This document shows positions 50,599 through 58,319 of a stretch of 64,000 bases of DNA, piece by piece (the first letter of the stretch is position 1; every line of letters starts with the position of its first letter). Location of the stretch: assembly GCF_018881755.1 (NCBI RefSeq), contig NZ_JACVPS010000014.1:1-64000 (forward strand), written 5' to 3'. Under the pieces are notes generated by a model. It saw nothing but the letters and a program-made list of their open reading frames with translations. It searched no databases and was not told where the DNA came from. The stretch is from Polynucleobacter finlandensis. GTDB lineage: Bacteria; Pseudomonadota; Gammaproteobacteria; Burkholderiales; Burkholderiaceae. The position numbers were made by a program, and so were the translations under genes.

Positions 50599-52833
50599 AT
50601 GACTAAAAACACAGAAAATACCAATATGTTGGCAAGTGCTTCCCGTCGTGACTTCATCATTAAGGGATCTCTTGCTGGTGGTGGCTTGATGCTTGGACTT
50701 GGTGCTTTACCTGACCTGGCACTGGCGCAATCAAACAGCAAGTACGACCAAAATACCCCAATGAGGGCGGGCGATCCTGAGGTGAATGCTTGGGTCTCCA
50801 TTAAGCCTGACGATACTGTGGTGATCAGAATTGCCCGCTCAGAAATGGGTCAAGGTACCCGCACAGGTTTGGCACAAATGGTTGCAGAAGAATTGGAGTG
50901 CAACTGGAAGAAAGTCACGACAGAGTCTCCAACACCAGGGCAAAGTTTGGCACGTAAACGGGCTTGGGGAGAGCATGGCACTGGTGGTAGCCGTGGCATA
51001 CGTATCTCTGAGGATTACGTGCGTCGCGGCGCTGCTGCTGCGCGCATTATGCTAGTACAGGCAGCAGCAGATACTTGGAATGTTCCTGTTAACGAATTAA
51101 AAGTCGACAAGGGCGTCATCACCCACGTGCCGACAGGTCGCAAAACGACTTATGGAAAAGTGGCTGAGCGTGCCTCAACCTTGACACCTCCCGATCCAAA
51201 GTCGATCACCTTAAAAGACCCAAGAACGTGGAAGGTTGCTGGTCAGCCATATGCACGGATTGATACCGCGAATAAGGTAAATGGCACAAAAGTCTTTGGA
51301 CTGGATTTACAACTGCCAGGAATGCTCTGTGCCTCTGTCAAATCCTGCCCAGTATTCGGTGGCAAGTTGCTTAGTTATGACGAAGCCAAAGTAAAGAACT
51401 TACGGGGTGTCAAAGGAGTTGTCAGAATTAATGACAGCACAGTCGCGGTAGTGGCTGACACTTGGTGGCGCGCCAATACTGCATTGAATGCTTTGCCGAT
51501 TGTGTGGGATGAAGGTGCGGGTGCGAATACCTCCTCATCTGACATTAATAAGGCCTTGCGTGACGGACTAGATGAGCAAGGGGATTTTTGGCAACGCAAG
51601 GAAGGTGATGCTGTAGGTGCCATTGCATCCTCCAATAAAAAAGTAGAAGCCATTTATTTCACGCCATATCGTGCTCACGTCAATATGGAGCCCATGAATG
51701 CCACTGTCAAAATTACTGGCGATCGTGTCGAAGCTTGGGTGCCAACACAAAATGGTGAGGGCTCTCATGCAGCATTATCAGAAGCAACCGGTATCCCATT
51801 AGATAAGTGCGAAGTGTATAAGTTGGATTCTGGTACTGGCTTAGGGCGTCGTGGGTCCACTCAGGATTTTGTGAGCTATGCAGCTAAGGTGGCGCAAAAA
51901 TATCCCGGCGTGCCAGTGAAGGTGATCTGGAGTCGGGAAGAAGATATGACGCACGACTACTATCATCCGATCGCCATGGCCAAGATGACGGCCGGCTTAG
52001 ATGCGGCTGGTAACTTGACCGGTATGCATATTAAGGTGGCTGGTCAATCCATCAATGCCACGCTTGCACCAATGGCAATTAAAGATGGTAAAGATGAGCG
52101 CCAGCTACAAGGTTTTTATGAGAAGGGTCCTGATGCGCAATTGGGTTATCAGTTCCCAACCTTATTGACCGAGTATGTGATGAAAAACTCGCATGTGCCA
52201 GTAGGCCCATGGCGCGGTGTCAATACAAATCAAAATGGCATCTTCATGGAATGTTTTATGGATGAGTGCGCTAAGGCAGCTAATAAAGATCCATTGCAAT
52301 TCCGCCAAGTCTTAATGCAAAACCATCCCAAGCATCTCGGCGTTTTAAATGCTGCTGCTAAGACAGGTAATTGGGGTAAGCCTACGGCACCTGGGGTGCA
52401 TCGTGGTATTGCTCAGTTCATGGGGTATGCGAGCTACTCAGCTGCAGTTGCTGAAGTCTCCGTGAAGGGTAATATCGTCACGATTGAGCGCTTGGTATTT
52501 GCTTTGAATTGTGGGCACGTTGTGAATCCATATTTGACTCGCGAACAGATCGAAGGCTCGGTAGTGATGGCGCTAGGGGCAATCTTTAATCCAGAGATAA
52601 CGGTAGAGAATGGCCGTATCAAGCAGCAGAATTTGGATTCTTATCCCTTGCTCAAGCTGTCTTCAACTCCTCGCGTTGAAGTAGTCCTTGTGCCTACCTA
52701 TGACTTCTGGGGTGGAGTGGGTGAGCCCACGATTTGCGTAGTTGGTCCCGCTGTAGCAAATGCCATTTCCGCTGCAATCGGCAGACCGGTTCGAAACTTC
52801 CCGCTGTATAAAGAGAACCTCAGTTTGGCATGA
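50599..52833 (+). CDS. Molybdenum cofactor-binding large subunit, IorB-like, Tat-exported
   Basis: From ATG 50599 (AAGGGG upstream) the protein has 744 residues with a Tat leader, SRRDFIIKGSLAGGGLMLGL. The two-part aldehyde-oxidase/xanthine-dehydrogenase large-subunit fold follows: SEMGQGTRTGLAQMVAEELE, YFTPYRAHVNMEPMNATV, and VFALNCGHVVNPYLTREQIE. IorB-type enzymes hydroxylate N-heterocycles or oxidise aldehydes in the periplasm. No FAD subunit is present, as usual for this two-subunit class. An XdhC-type maturation gene was not seen. Confidence 0.9.
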   Translation: MTKNTENTNMLASASRRDFIIKGSLAGGGLMLGLGALPDLALAQSNSKYDQNTPMRAGDPEVNAWVSIKPDDTVVIRIARSEMGQGTRTGLAQMVAEELECNWKKVTTESPTPGQSLARKRAWGEHGTGGSRGIRISEDYVRRGAAAARIMLVQAAADTWNVPVNELKVDKGVITHVPTGRKTTYGKVAERASTLTPPDPKSITLKDPRTWKVAGQPYARIDTANKVNGTKVFGLDLQLPGMLCASVKSCPVFGGKLLSYDEAKVKNLRGVKGVVRINDSTVAVVADTWWRANTALNALPIVWDEGAGANTSSSDINKALRDGLDEQGDFWQRKEGDAVGAIASSNKKVEAIYFTPYRAHVNMEPMNATVKITGDRVEAWVPTQNGEGSHAALSEATGIPLDKCEVYKLDSGTGLGRRGSTQDFVSYAAKVAQKYPGVPVKVIWSREEDMTHDYYHPIAMAKMTAGLDAAGNLTGMHIKVAGQSINATLAPMAIKDGKDERQLQGFYEKGPDAQLGYQFPTLLTEYVMKNSHVPVGPWRGVNTNQNGIFMECFMDECAKAANKDPLQFRQVLMQNHPKHLGVLNAAAKTGNWGKPTAPGVHRGIAQFMGYASYSAAVAEVSVKGNIVTIERLVFALNCGHVVNPYLTREQIEGSVVMALGAIFNPEITVENGRIKQQNLDSYPLLKLSSTPRVEVVLVPTYDFWGGVGEPTICVVGPAVANAISAAIGRPVRNFPLYKENLSLA

Positions 52834-52865
52834 TGAACAGCTAGAGCAGTATTACTAAATGCAAG

Positions 52866-52885
52866 GCCGCCTTCGGGCGGTTTTT
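52866..52885 (+). terminator. Terminator after the IorB-like gene
   Basis: CCGCC and GGCGG around a TTCG tetraloop, followed by five Ts, 33 bases after the stop codon. Confidence 0.8.
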
Positions 52886-52982
52886 CATTTGTAAGTTCTC
52901 GATCTAAAACTATTTCACAAGACACGCAATATCATTAGAAATATAAAAGTGGTAAGCTATTAGTTCACTACAGGGCTTATGC

Positions 52983-53249
52983 ATGGACAGTGTTTTAATT
53001 TTTGTTTCTGAAATTCAGTATTCTTGGCTAGTCGTCTGCCTTGTTCTGTTTGTACTCTTTGAATTCTTGTACAGACTGGTACGTAGAATTTTGTATGAAT
53101 TCAAATACCTCAGAAAGCGTTACTCAGAAGAGCAAAGAAAAATGTTCTCCTTGTACATCATTGGCTTGGGCTTTTTAGTATCCCTACCTTTTTATAGTGC
53201 CAAATATCTCCGCATTCTGAATGCGCTAAATGATTTAATTCGTCTTTAA
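52983..53249 (+). CDS. Small membrane protein (88 aa), unknown
   Basis: Two hydrophobic segments (about residues 14-34 and 56-72) flank a very basic middle (YRLVRRILYEFKYLRKRYSE). No family recognised. The last 15 bases overlap the convergent CitE-like gene. The predicted topology would place the basic loop in the cytoplasm. Upstream ribosome context is weak, so expression is uncertain. Confidence 0.45.
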   Translation: MDSVLIFVSEIQYSWLVVCLVLFVLFEFLYRLVRRILYEFKYLRKRYSEEQRKMFSLYIIGLGFLVSLPFYSAKYLRILNALNDLIRL

Positions 53250-54113
53250 GAAAGCTTCAATGGCATTTGCAAGTGCCAGAATTCTCTTGGCATCCTGAAT
53301 ATGCAATTCTTCAACCAGTTTGCCATTGAGCACCGCAATACCAGCGCCCGAACTGATAGCGGCCTCATAAGCCGTAATTCTTTGCCGAGCCTCATCGATT
53401 TCCTCTAGTGAGGGTCCGAAGATTTGATTGGCAAGCGCAATCTGACTTGGATGAATTAATGTTTTCCCATCAAAGCCCATATCTCTCCCCTGAATACAAG
53501 ACTGCCTCAGGCCGTCTTCATCATCTAGTGATAAATGGACCCCATCTAGCACGCACAGCTGGTGTGCTCTCGCTGCCAATACCGAGAGCGAGAGTGCGGT
53601 CTGGGTTTCCACTCTGCTTGGCGTGTGTCGCGCGTGCAGATCTTTGACTAGATCCGAAGTGCCCAAGACCAAGGCTTCTAGCATGGGGTGGGAACTGGCA
53701 ATTTCTGGAAGCTTAAGGATAGCCAGTGGCGTTTCAATCATGGCCCAGATCTTCATAGTGCTTGCTGGGTTGAATTGCTTTAATCGGCTTGCCACTTCCC
53801 ATATCTGAGAAGCTGATTCCACTTTAGGCAACAAGATGGCATCAGCCTTGGTGTCGGCAAAAGCCTTTAAGTCATCTAAACCCCATTGGGTATTTAAGCC
53901 GTTAATACGGACGACTGCCTCACGATGACCAAAGCCAGTAACTAGTGCTGCACGAATATTCTCCCGTGCCTGGGCTTTAGCATCGGGTGCAACTGCATCT
54001 TCCAAGTCTAGGATCAGCGAGTCAGCCGGCAGGCTTTTGGCTTTTTCTAGGGCTCGGGTATTGGCTCCTGGCATATAGAGTACGGAGCGTCTTGGTCGGC
54101 TGGTATTGATCAT
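53235..54113 (-). CDS. CitE/HpcH-family lyase
   Basis: The 292-residue protein has the beta-subunit-of-citrate-lyase fold: RSVLYMPGANTRALEKAKS at the start, LILDLEDAVAPDAKAQARE with metal-binding Asp and Glu, and DGKTLIHPSQIALANQIF near residue 210. Stand-alone members cleave citramalyl-CoA, malyl-CoA or act on related CoA esters. Active-site acidic residues are present. It is not next to other citrate lyase genes, so a CoA-thioester lyase or thioesterase is more likely than citrate lyase. Confidence 0.88.
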   Translation of the reverse strand: MINTSRPRRSVLYMPGANTRALEKAKSLPADSLILDLEDAVAPDAKAQARENIRAALVTGFGHREAVVRINGLNTQWGLDDLKAFADTKADAILLPKVESASQIWEVASRLKQFNPASTMKIWAMIETPLAILKLPEIASSHPMLEALVLGTSDLVKDLHARHTPSRVETQTALSLSVLAARAHQLCVLDGVHLSLDDEDGLRQSCIQGRDMGFDGKTLIHPSQIALANQIFGPSLEEIDEARQRITAYEAAISSGAGIAVLNGKLVEELHIQDAKRILALANAIEAFLKTN

Positions 54114-54327
54114 GGCAAATGGTTTCTATGGGTTTGATCTGGAGAAAAGTCAAAAGTGAATAAAAATATCACATGTCAGGGCAAATACGCCTTTAGATAA
54201 TTCAGGTGGCTGGTTTTTTACCGCAATGCCGCAAAATTATTTCTCTTTCTAATGGTATTTCTCTATGAAATAAATGGCTCAGAAGAGTAGATTGAGAGCT
54301 TAGAGTGATGATTAAAAAGGAAACCCA

Positions 54328-54729
54328 GTGAGCGTGCGCCAATATTCGATGCTTCCTCAAAATCTTCAGGTGAATATTCCTGAGATTGATGTTGAGCATG
54401 ATGAGCTTTTTGTATTCCTGGAGGGTTTCAAGGAGTACTGCTTTGAGCATTCTCCAATCCCGCAAGAAAAGCGTAATGCTTTATATGGGCTTCTAGTGAG
54501 CCACTTTAAAACTGAAGAGCGCTTGGCTACCTCAGCAAGCATTGATTTTTCTGGTCATGAAGATGCCCATGAAAAAATGCTGGAGACAGTGTCTCAAACG
54601 CTTGGTCAAATGGCGTCTAACAATAGCGATCTCTACAGCCTGATTCGGTATATCAGTTACTGGTTTGAGATTCATATCTTGCGCTACGACCTGACATTGG
54701 CTAAATGCTTAAGCGCTTCTGCTCACTAA
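54328..54729 (+). CDS. Bacteriohemerythrin-like di-iron protein
   Basis: The 133-residue protein shows the hemerythrin ligand order: His and Asp-rich IPEIDVEHDELFVFLEGF, SHFKTEERL, SGHEDAHEKML and FEIHILRYDLTLAKCL. These supply the His/Asp/Glu ligands of a di-iron O2-binding centre. Such proteins store or sense oxygen or protect oxygen-labile enzymes. GTG start with AAAGG at a good distance. It sits upstream of the FNR-box-linked ferredoxin oxidoreductase operon. Confidence 0.87.
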   Translation: MSVRQYSMLPQNLQVNIPEIDVEHDELFVFLEGFKEYCFEHSPIPQEKRNALYGLLVSHFKTEERLATSASIDFSGHEDAHEKMLETVSQTLGQMASNNSDLYSLIRYISYWFEIHILRYDLTLAKCLSASAH

Positions 54730-54746
54730 ATACAAAAATCTATTTT

Positions 54747-54974
54747 ATGAAGCCCTTTTACATTGATTACCCGCAAGAGAAAATAGAGGAGCACCAGCAC
54801 GCGTATCGCTGTGCATATTGCAAGATACCGACTACTGTGATTTTTGGTCTGTTGGAGAATCACGCCGAAGATTGTGGGTATCGGAAGCAGCAGAGTAAGT
54901 GGACGCAGCTGGAGGCCAAGTTAAAGCCACATAAAGAGCATTTCGATGAACCTCATGTCGATGAGGTGGATTAG
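54747..54974 (+). CDS. Mini zinc-finger-like protein (75 aa)
   Basis: From ATG 54747 the protein has 75 residues. It contains RCAYCKIPTTVIFGLLENH then AEDCGYRK, a C-x2-C then H-x3-C pattern expected of one zinc site. Rich in His, Glu and Lys. Function unknown. The hemerythrin gene ends 17 bases upstream and the cysteine-repeat gene begins at the next base, so the three are probably one transcript. Confidence 0.62.
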   Translation: MKPFYIDYPQEKIEEHQHAYRCAYCKIPTTVIFGLLENHAEDCGYRKQQSKWTQLEAKLKPHKEHFDEPHVDEVD

Positions 54975-55235
54975 ATGAAGCACCTCATACCCTTGCTGTT
55001 GTTACTGGGGTATTCATTGGCATTTGCTCAAGCGACCAATTGCTATTCAATTCAAGATGCTGATCGTAAGAATTACTGCTTGGCAATGAGCCATCGTCAG
55101 GCCAGCTATTGTTATTCGATTCACGCTGGGGATGATAAGAACTACTGTCTTGCGCAAGTGCATAGTCAGAGAACCTATTGCTACTCCATTCATCAGAGCG
55201 ATCTGAAAAACCAGTGCCTGGGATTGATCAAATAA
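54975..55235 (+). CDS. Secreted three-repeat cysteine protein (86 aa)
   Basis: The protein has a signal peptide (MKHLIPLLLLLGYSLAFAQA) and then three tandem 23-residue units that begin CYSI: residues 23-45, 46-68 and 69-86. Each has a second Cys 12 residues later (Cys23/35, 46/58, 69/81) in a context like DxKNYCLA. The regular spacing suggests three disulfide or metal-binding loops in the periplasm. No family recognised. ATG follows the previous stop directly and GAGGTGG upstream gives good initiation. Next to a hemerythrin and a zinc-finger-like gene. Confidence 0.75.
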   Translation: MKHLIPLLLLLGYSLAFAQATNCYSIQDADRKNYCLAMSHRQASYCYSIHAGDDKNYCLAQVHSQRTYCYSIHQSDLKNQCLGLIK

Positions 55236-55251
55236 ATCTAAAGAGAGTGCG

Positions 55252-55488
55252 ATGAGTCTGAATAACCCCACCTTGGCTGAGCTGTTTAAGCAGCTGGGAC
55301 TATCTGCCGAGAAGATGCATATCGATCGATTTATTGAGCGGCATCAGCTCAACTCTCATTCAGACCTTGTGACGGCAATATTCTGGACTTCGGATCAGAG
55401 AAATTTTTTAAGGGAAGCTATTGCAGAAGACTCTGATTGGTCCGAGGTAGTTGATGAGCTGGCTAGCTTGCTTATTAGAAAACCTTAG
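55252..55488 (+). CDS. DUF2789 family protein
   Basis: The 78-residue protein matches DUF2789: NPTLAELFKQLGLSAEKMHI, FIERHQLNSHSDLVTAIFW and SDQRNFLREAIAEDSDWSEV. Members are small helical proteins of unknown role. It is 16 bases after the cysteine-repeat gene, so it belongs to the same rightward cluster. GAG ribosome site present. Convergent with a small gene at 55485, four-base overlap. Confidence 0.82.
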   Translation: MSLNNPTLAELFKQLGLSAEKMHIDRFIERHQLNSHSDLVTAIFWTSDQRNFLREAIAEDSDWSEVVDELASLLIRKP

Positions 55489-55703
55489 GCTTCAATCACA
55501 ATAAATTCACCTAAGGAAATCTTTTCTCGAAACTGAGAAAAAGAAAAAAGCGCCTTAATCTTTTTGGCATTAATCACCTCAATCTTCCCTTCGGGAGTGA
55601 GGTTCGCAAGATACTCCCCGGCAGGAAAGGAATCTTCTGGTGGATTATCTCTATTTGAGGCTTGGACGCTGTGCTCAAGACTTTTTGTAATTTTGATACG
55701 CAT
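55485..55703 (-). CDS. Small protein (72 aa), unknown
   Basis: A soluble, basic-then-mixed protein with RIKITKSLEHSVQASNRDNP at the start and KIKALFSFSQFREKISLGEF near the end. No recognised domain. The ribosome site is weak. Its stop overlaps the end of the DUF2789 gene by four bases, a common arrangement of convergent real genes. Confidence 0.45.
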   Translation of the reverse strand: MRIKITKSLEHSVQASNRDNPPEDSFPAGEYLANLTPEGKIEVINAKKIKALFSFSQFREKISLGEFIVIEA

Positions 55704-55960
55704 GTCACATCATAAGTTCCAAAAATTAGCATGATTTGACTGGTTGCACAATTCAGAAAACCTCATGCACCATTTGGGGATTTAGCTTGATATTCCTTAT
55801 AAACCTAATATCTAAAAGGCCTTCGAAGCATTTTACTGCTGACTCTAGGCTGCTACTCGCACTTAATTAGTGCAGGGCATTCGGTGTGCAAAGCAGCAAT
55901 GCTGTTTAATAAAAATGTCACATATGTATTGCATTACAAATCGATATCTTTTGGATCTCC

Positions 55961-56299
55961 ATGAAACTCATCACTGCAATCATTAAGCCTTTCAAATTAG
56001 ACGAAGTTCATGAGGCCTTGAATCACATCGGCATCATGGGAATGACTTCTTATGATGTTCGTGGTTTTGGCAGACAAAATGGCCACACAGAGTTATATCG
56101 TGGCGCAGAGTATGTGATTGATTTTTTGTTGAAGCTGAAAATTGAAGTTGCTGTCAATGATGAATTGTTAGACGATGCCCTGAATGTTATTTCTAGAGCT
56201 GCATTCACTGGCAAGATTGGCGACGGCAAGATCTTTGTGACATCACTAGATGATGCGGTTCGCGTGAGAACCGGAGAGAGTGGGTCGGCCGCTCTTTAA
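55961..56299 (+). CDS. P-II signal transduction protein (GlnB/GlnK type)
   Basis: The 112-residue protein is a full P-II. Tyr46 and the uridylylation-site Tyr51 lie in ELYRGAEYVIDF, and the ATP/2-oxoglutarate residues Lys58, Lys90 (TGKIGDGK), Arg101 and Arg103 are all in place. The usual LPKVKIE reads LLKLKIE. P-II proteins sense 2-oxoglutarate, ATP and glutamine status. Here it is encoded 170 bases before the 2-oxoacid:ferredoxin oxidoreductase operon, not next to amtB or glutamine synthetase, so a special target is likely. Whether it is a second or third copy cannot be seen. Confidence 0.92.
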   Translation: MKLITAIIKPFKLDEVHEALNHIGIMGMTSYDVRGFGRQNGHTELYRGAEYVIDFLLKLKIEVAVNDELLDDALNVISRAAFTGKIGDGKIFVTSLDDAVRVRTGESGSAAL

Positions 56300-56344
56300 G
56301 TGCATGCATCCATTGATCGGATGAATTGTTGCACCTGCACAGTT

Positions 56345-56358
56345 TTGATGTAGATCAA
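56345..56358. promoter_or_regulatory. Perfect FNR/ANR-type box
   Basis: TTGATGTAGATCAA is an exact match to the FNR consensus TTGAT-N4-ATCAA. It lies between the P-II gene and the ferredoxin-oxidoreductase operon, centred about 153 bases before the TTG start at 56505. An FNR-type oxygen-sensing activator is therefore the likely regulator of the operon. Confidence 0.72.
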
Positions 56359-56504
56359 ACGAAGTCTATTTATTCCATAAATCAGGCCCCATAGCGGGGT
56401 TTACCTGATGCTTGAATGCCCCCAAGTCCGTAGAATTATTCAATCAAGATTCGTATTAAAACTACAAATTGAATTTTGCGGGAAAGATATTGGAGGCTGT
56501 TAGC

Positions 56505-58319
56505 TTGAATCAATCATATTTTCATAAAGTTGTGGATTGTCAGTGGGCCTGTCCTGCACATACGCCTGTGCCGGAATACATTCGCTTAATTGCCCAAGGG
56601 CGATATGCGGACGCTTACATGATCAATTGGGTGTCTAACGTTTTTCCTGGAGTGCTGGGAAGAACTTGCGATAGACCTTGTGAACCTGCATGTCGCCGCG
56701 GACGTGTTGAGGAAAATAATGGCGCCGATCCTGAACCAGTTGCTATCTGTCGTCTCAAGCGAGTTGCGGCAGATAACAAAGGAGATGTTCTGGCGCGTAT
56801 GCCCGATATTGCACCGAAGAATGGCAAACGCGTTGTGTGTATTGGAGCGGGGCCATCATCCTTAACTGTCGCTAGAGATCTTGCCCCTTTGGGATATGAC
56901 ATCACGATCTATGATGCTGAGGCAAAAGCGGGTGGCTTCATTCGTTCTCAGATTCCACGCTTTCGCTTACCAGAATCCGTAGTCGATGAAGAAACGGATT
57001 ACATCCTCAATATGGGGGTGGACTTCAAAAACAAGCAACGAGTAGATTCATTGCAAGCACTATTGAGTGATGGCTACGATGCAATCTATGTGGGCTCAGG
57101 TGCTCCACGAGGCAGGGACCTTGATATACCAGGTCGAACAGAAGCCAATAAAGATATTCACATTGGTATTGATTGGCTTGCCTCAGTGTCATTTGGGCAT
57201 ATCACCGAGGTAAAGGGAAAAGTAGTCATCCTGGGTGGTGGCAATACTGCAATGGACTGTTGCCGATCAGCTAGGCGCTTAGGTAGCAGCGATGTGAAAG
57301 TGGTTGTGCGTAGCGGCTTTGCTGAGATGAAGGCGTCTCCTTGGGAAAAAGAGGATGCCTTGCATGAAGGTATTCCAATTCTCAACTATCACGTCCCTAA
57401 AAGCTTTGAGTGCAAAGGCGGCAAGTTGGTTGGTATGCGCTTTGAGATTGTGGAAGCGGTTTTTGATGAAAAAGGCAATCGTAGCCTGGTTCCATCGGGT
57501 GAGCCAGAAGTCTATATTGAATGTGACTCTGTTTTATTGGCGGTCGGCCAGGAGAATGCCTTCCCTTGGATCGAGAAAGATTGTGGTGTTGAATTTAATC
57601 GCTATGGCTTACCAGTCTTAGATCAAGAGACCTTCCAGTCGAGCAATTCCAAAATCTTTTTCGGTGGTGATGCTGCGTTTGGGCCAAAAAATATCATTAC
57701 CGCAGTAGCCCAGGGACATGCTGCAGCCATTTCGATTGATCGCTTTCTCAATCATGAAAACGTCGCCACTAGACCGCAACATAAAGTGACCCTCATGTCG
57801 CAGAAAATGGGCATTCATGAGTGGAGTTATCACAATGATGTATCCGATGATGAGCGTTATGCGGTCCCTTGGGTTGCAGCAGAGTTAGCGCTCTCTAGTA
57901 TTCGTGTTGAAGTGGAACTGGGCTTTGATGCGGCAACTGCTTTTAAAGAGGCCGGCCGTTGCTTAAATTGCGATGTTCAAACTATCTTCACCCGTGAAAC
58001 CTGTATCGAGTGCGATGCTTGTGTGGATATTTGCCCGATGGATTCGATCACCTTCACGCTTGGCGGTACCGAGGAAGATTTGAGAACTCGCCTGAAGGCC
58101 CCAGCCTTAAATCACGACCAGGATTTATATATTTCCCAGAACTTAAAGTCTGGCAAGGTAATGGTTAAAGATGAGGATGTGTGTTTGCATTGTGGCTTAT
58201 GTGCTGAGCGATGCCCAACGGGAGCATGGGATATGCAGAAATTTTTATTAAATACGGCGCAAGCTGGAGCGCAATGTCGCGATAAGCAAATGAGTTTGCA
58301 TGCAGGGGAGTTGGCATGA
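56505..58319 (+). CDS. GltD-like FAD/NAD(P) oxidoreductase fused to a two-[4Fe-4S] ferredoxin
   Basis: TTG 56505 is preferred (GGAGG eight bases upstream); TTG 56469 would add 12 residues. The N-terminal cluster domain (CQWACPAHTPVPEYIRL, CDRPCEPACRRG) resembles the small subunit of glutamate synthase. Next come two nucleotide-binding motifs, VCIGAGPSSLTVARDLA and VILGGGNTAMDCCRS. The C-terminal part has two bacterial-ferredoxin clusters, CIECDACVDICP and CLHCGLCAERCP. It would link NAD(P)H with low-potential ferredoxin for the Kor-like subunits encoded next, like the third subunit of some 2-oxoglutarate:ferredoxin oxidoreductases. Confidence 0.87.
   Translation: MNQSYFHKVVDCQWACPAHTPVPEYIRLIAQGRYADAYMINWVSNVFPGVLGRTCDRPCEPACRRGRVEENNGADPEPVAICRLKRVAADNKGDVLARMPDIAPKNGKRVVCIGAGPSSLTVARDLAPLGYDITIYDAEAKAGGFIRSQIPRFRLPESVVDEETDYILNMGVDFKNKQRVDSLQALLSDGYDAIYVGSGAPRGRDLDIPGRTEANKDIHIGIDWLASVSFGHITEVKGKVVILGGGNTAMDCCRSARRLGSSDVKVVVRSGFAEMKASPWEKEDALHEGIPILNYHVPKSFECKGGKLVGMRFEIVEAVFDEKGNRSLVPSGEPEVYIECDSVLLAVGQENAFPWIEKDCGVEFNRYGLPVLDQETFQSSNSKIFFGGDAAFGPKNIITAVAQGHAAAISIDRFLNHENVATRPQHKVTLMSQKMGIHEWSYHNDVSDDERYAVPWVAAELALSSIRVEVELGFDAATAFKEAGRCLNCDVQTIFTRETCIECDACVDICPMDSITFTLGGTEEDLRTRLKAPALNHDQDLYISQNLKSGKVMVKDEDVCLHCGLCAERCPTGAWDMQKFLLNTAQAGAQCRDKQMSLHAGELA

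Noticed and set aside
53235..54113. Calling the CitE-like gene a citrate lyase subunit
   Set aside because: No citC, citD, citF or citX neighbours; stand-alone members act on other CoA esters.
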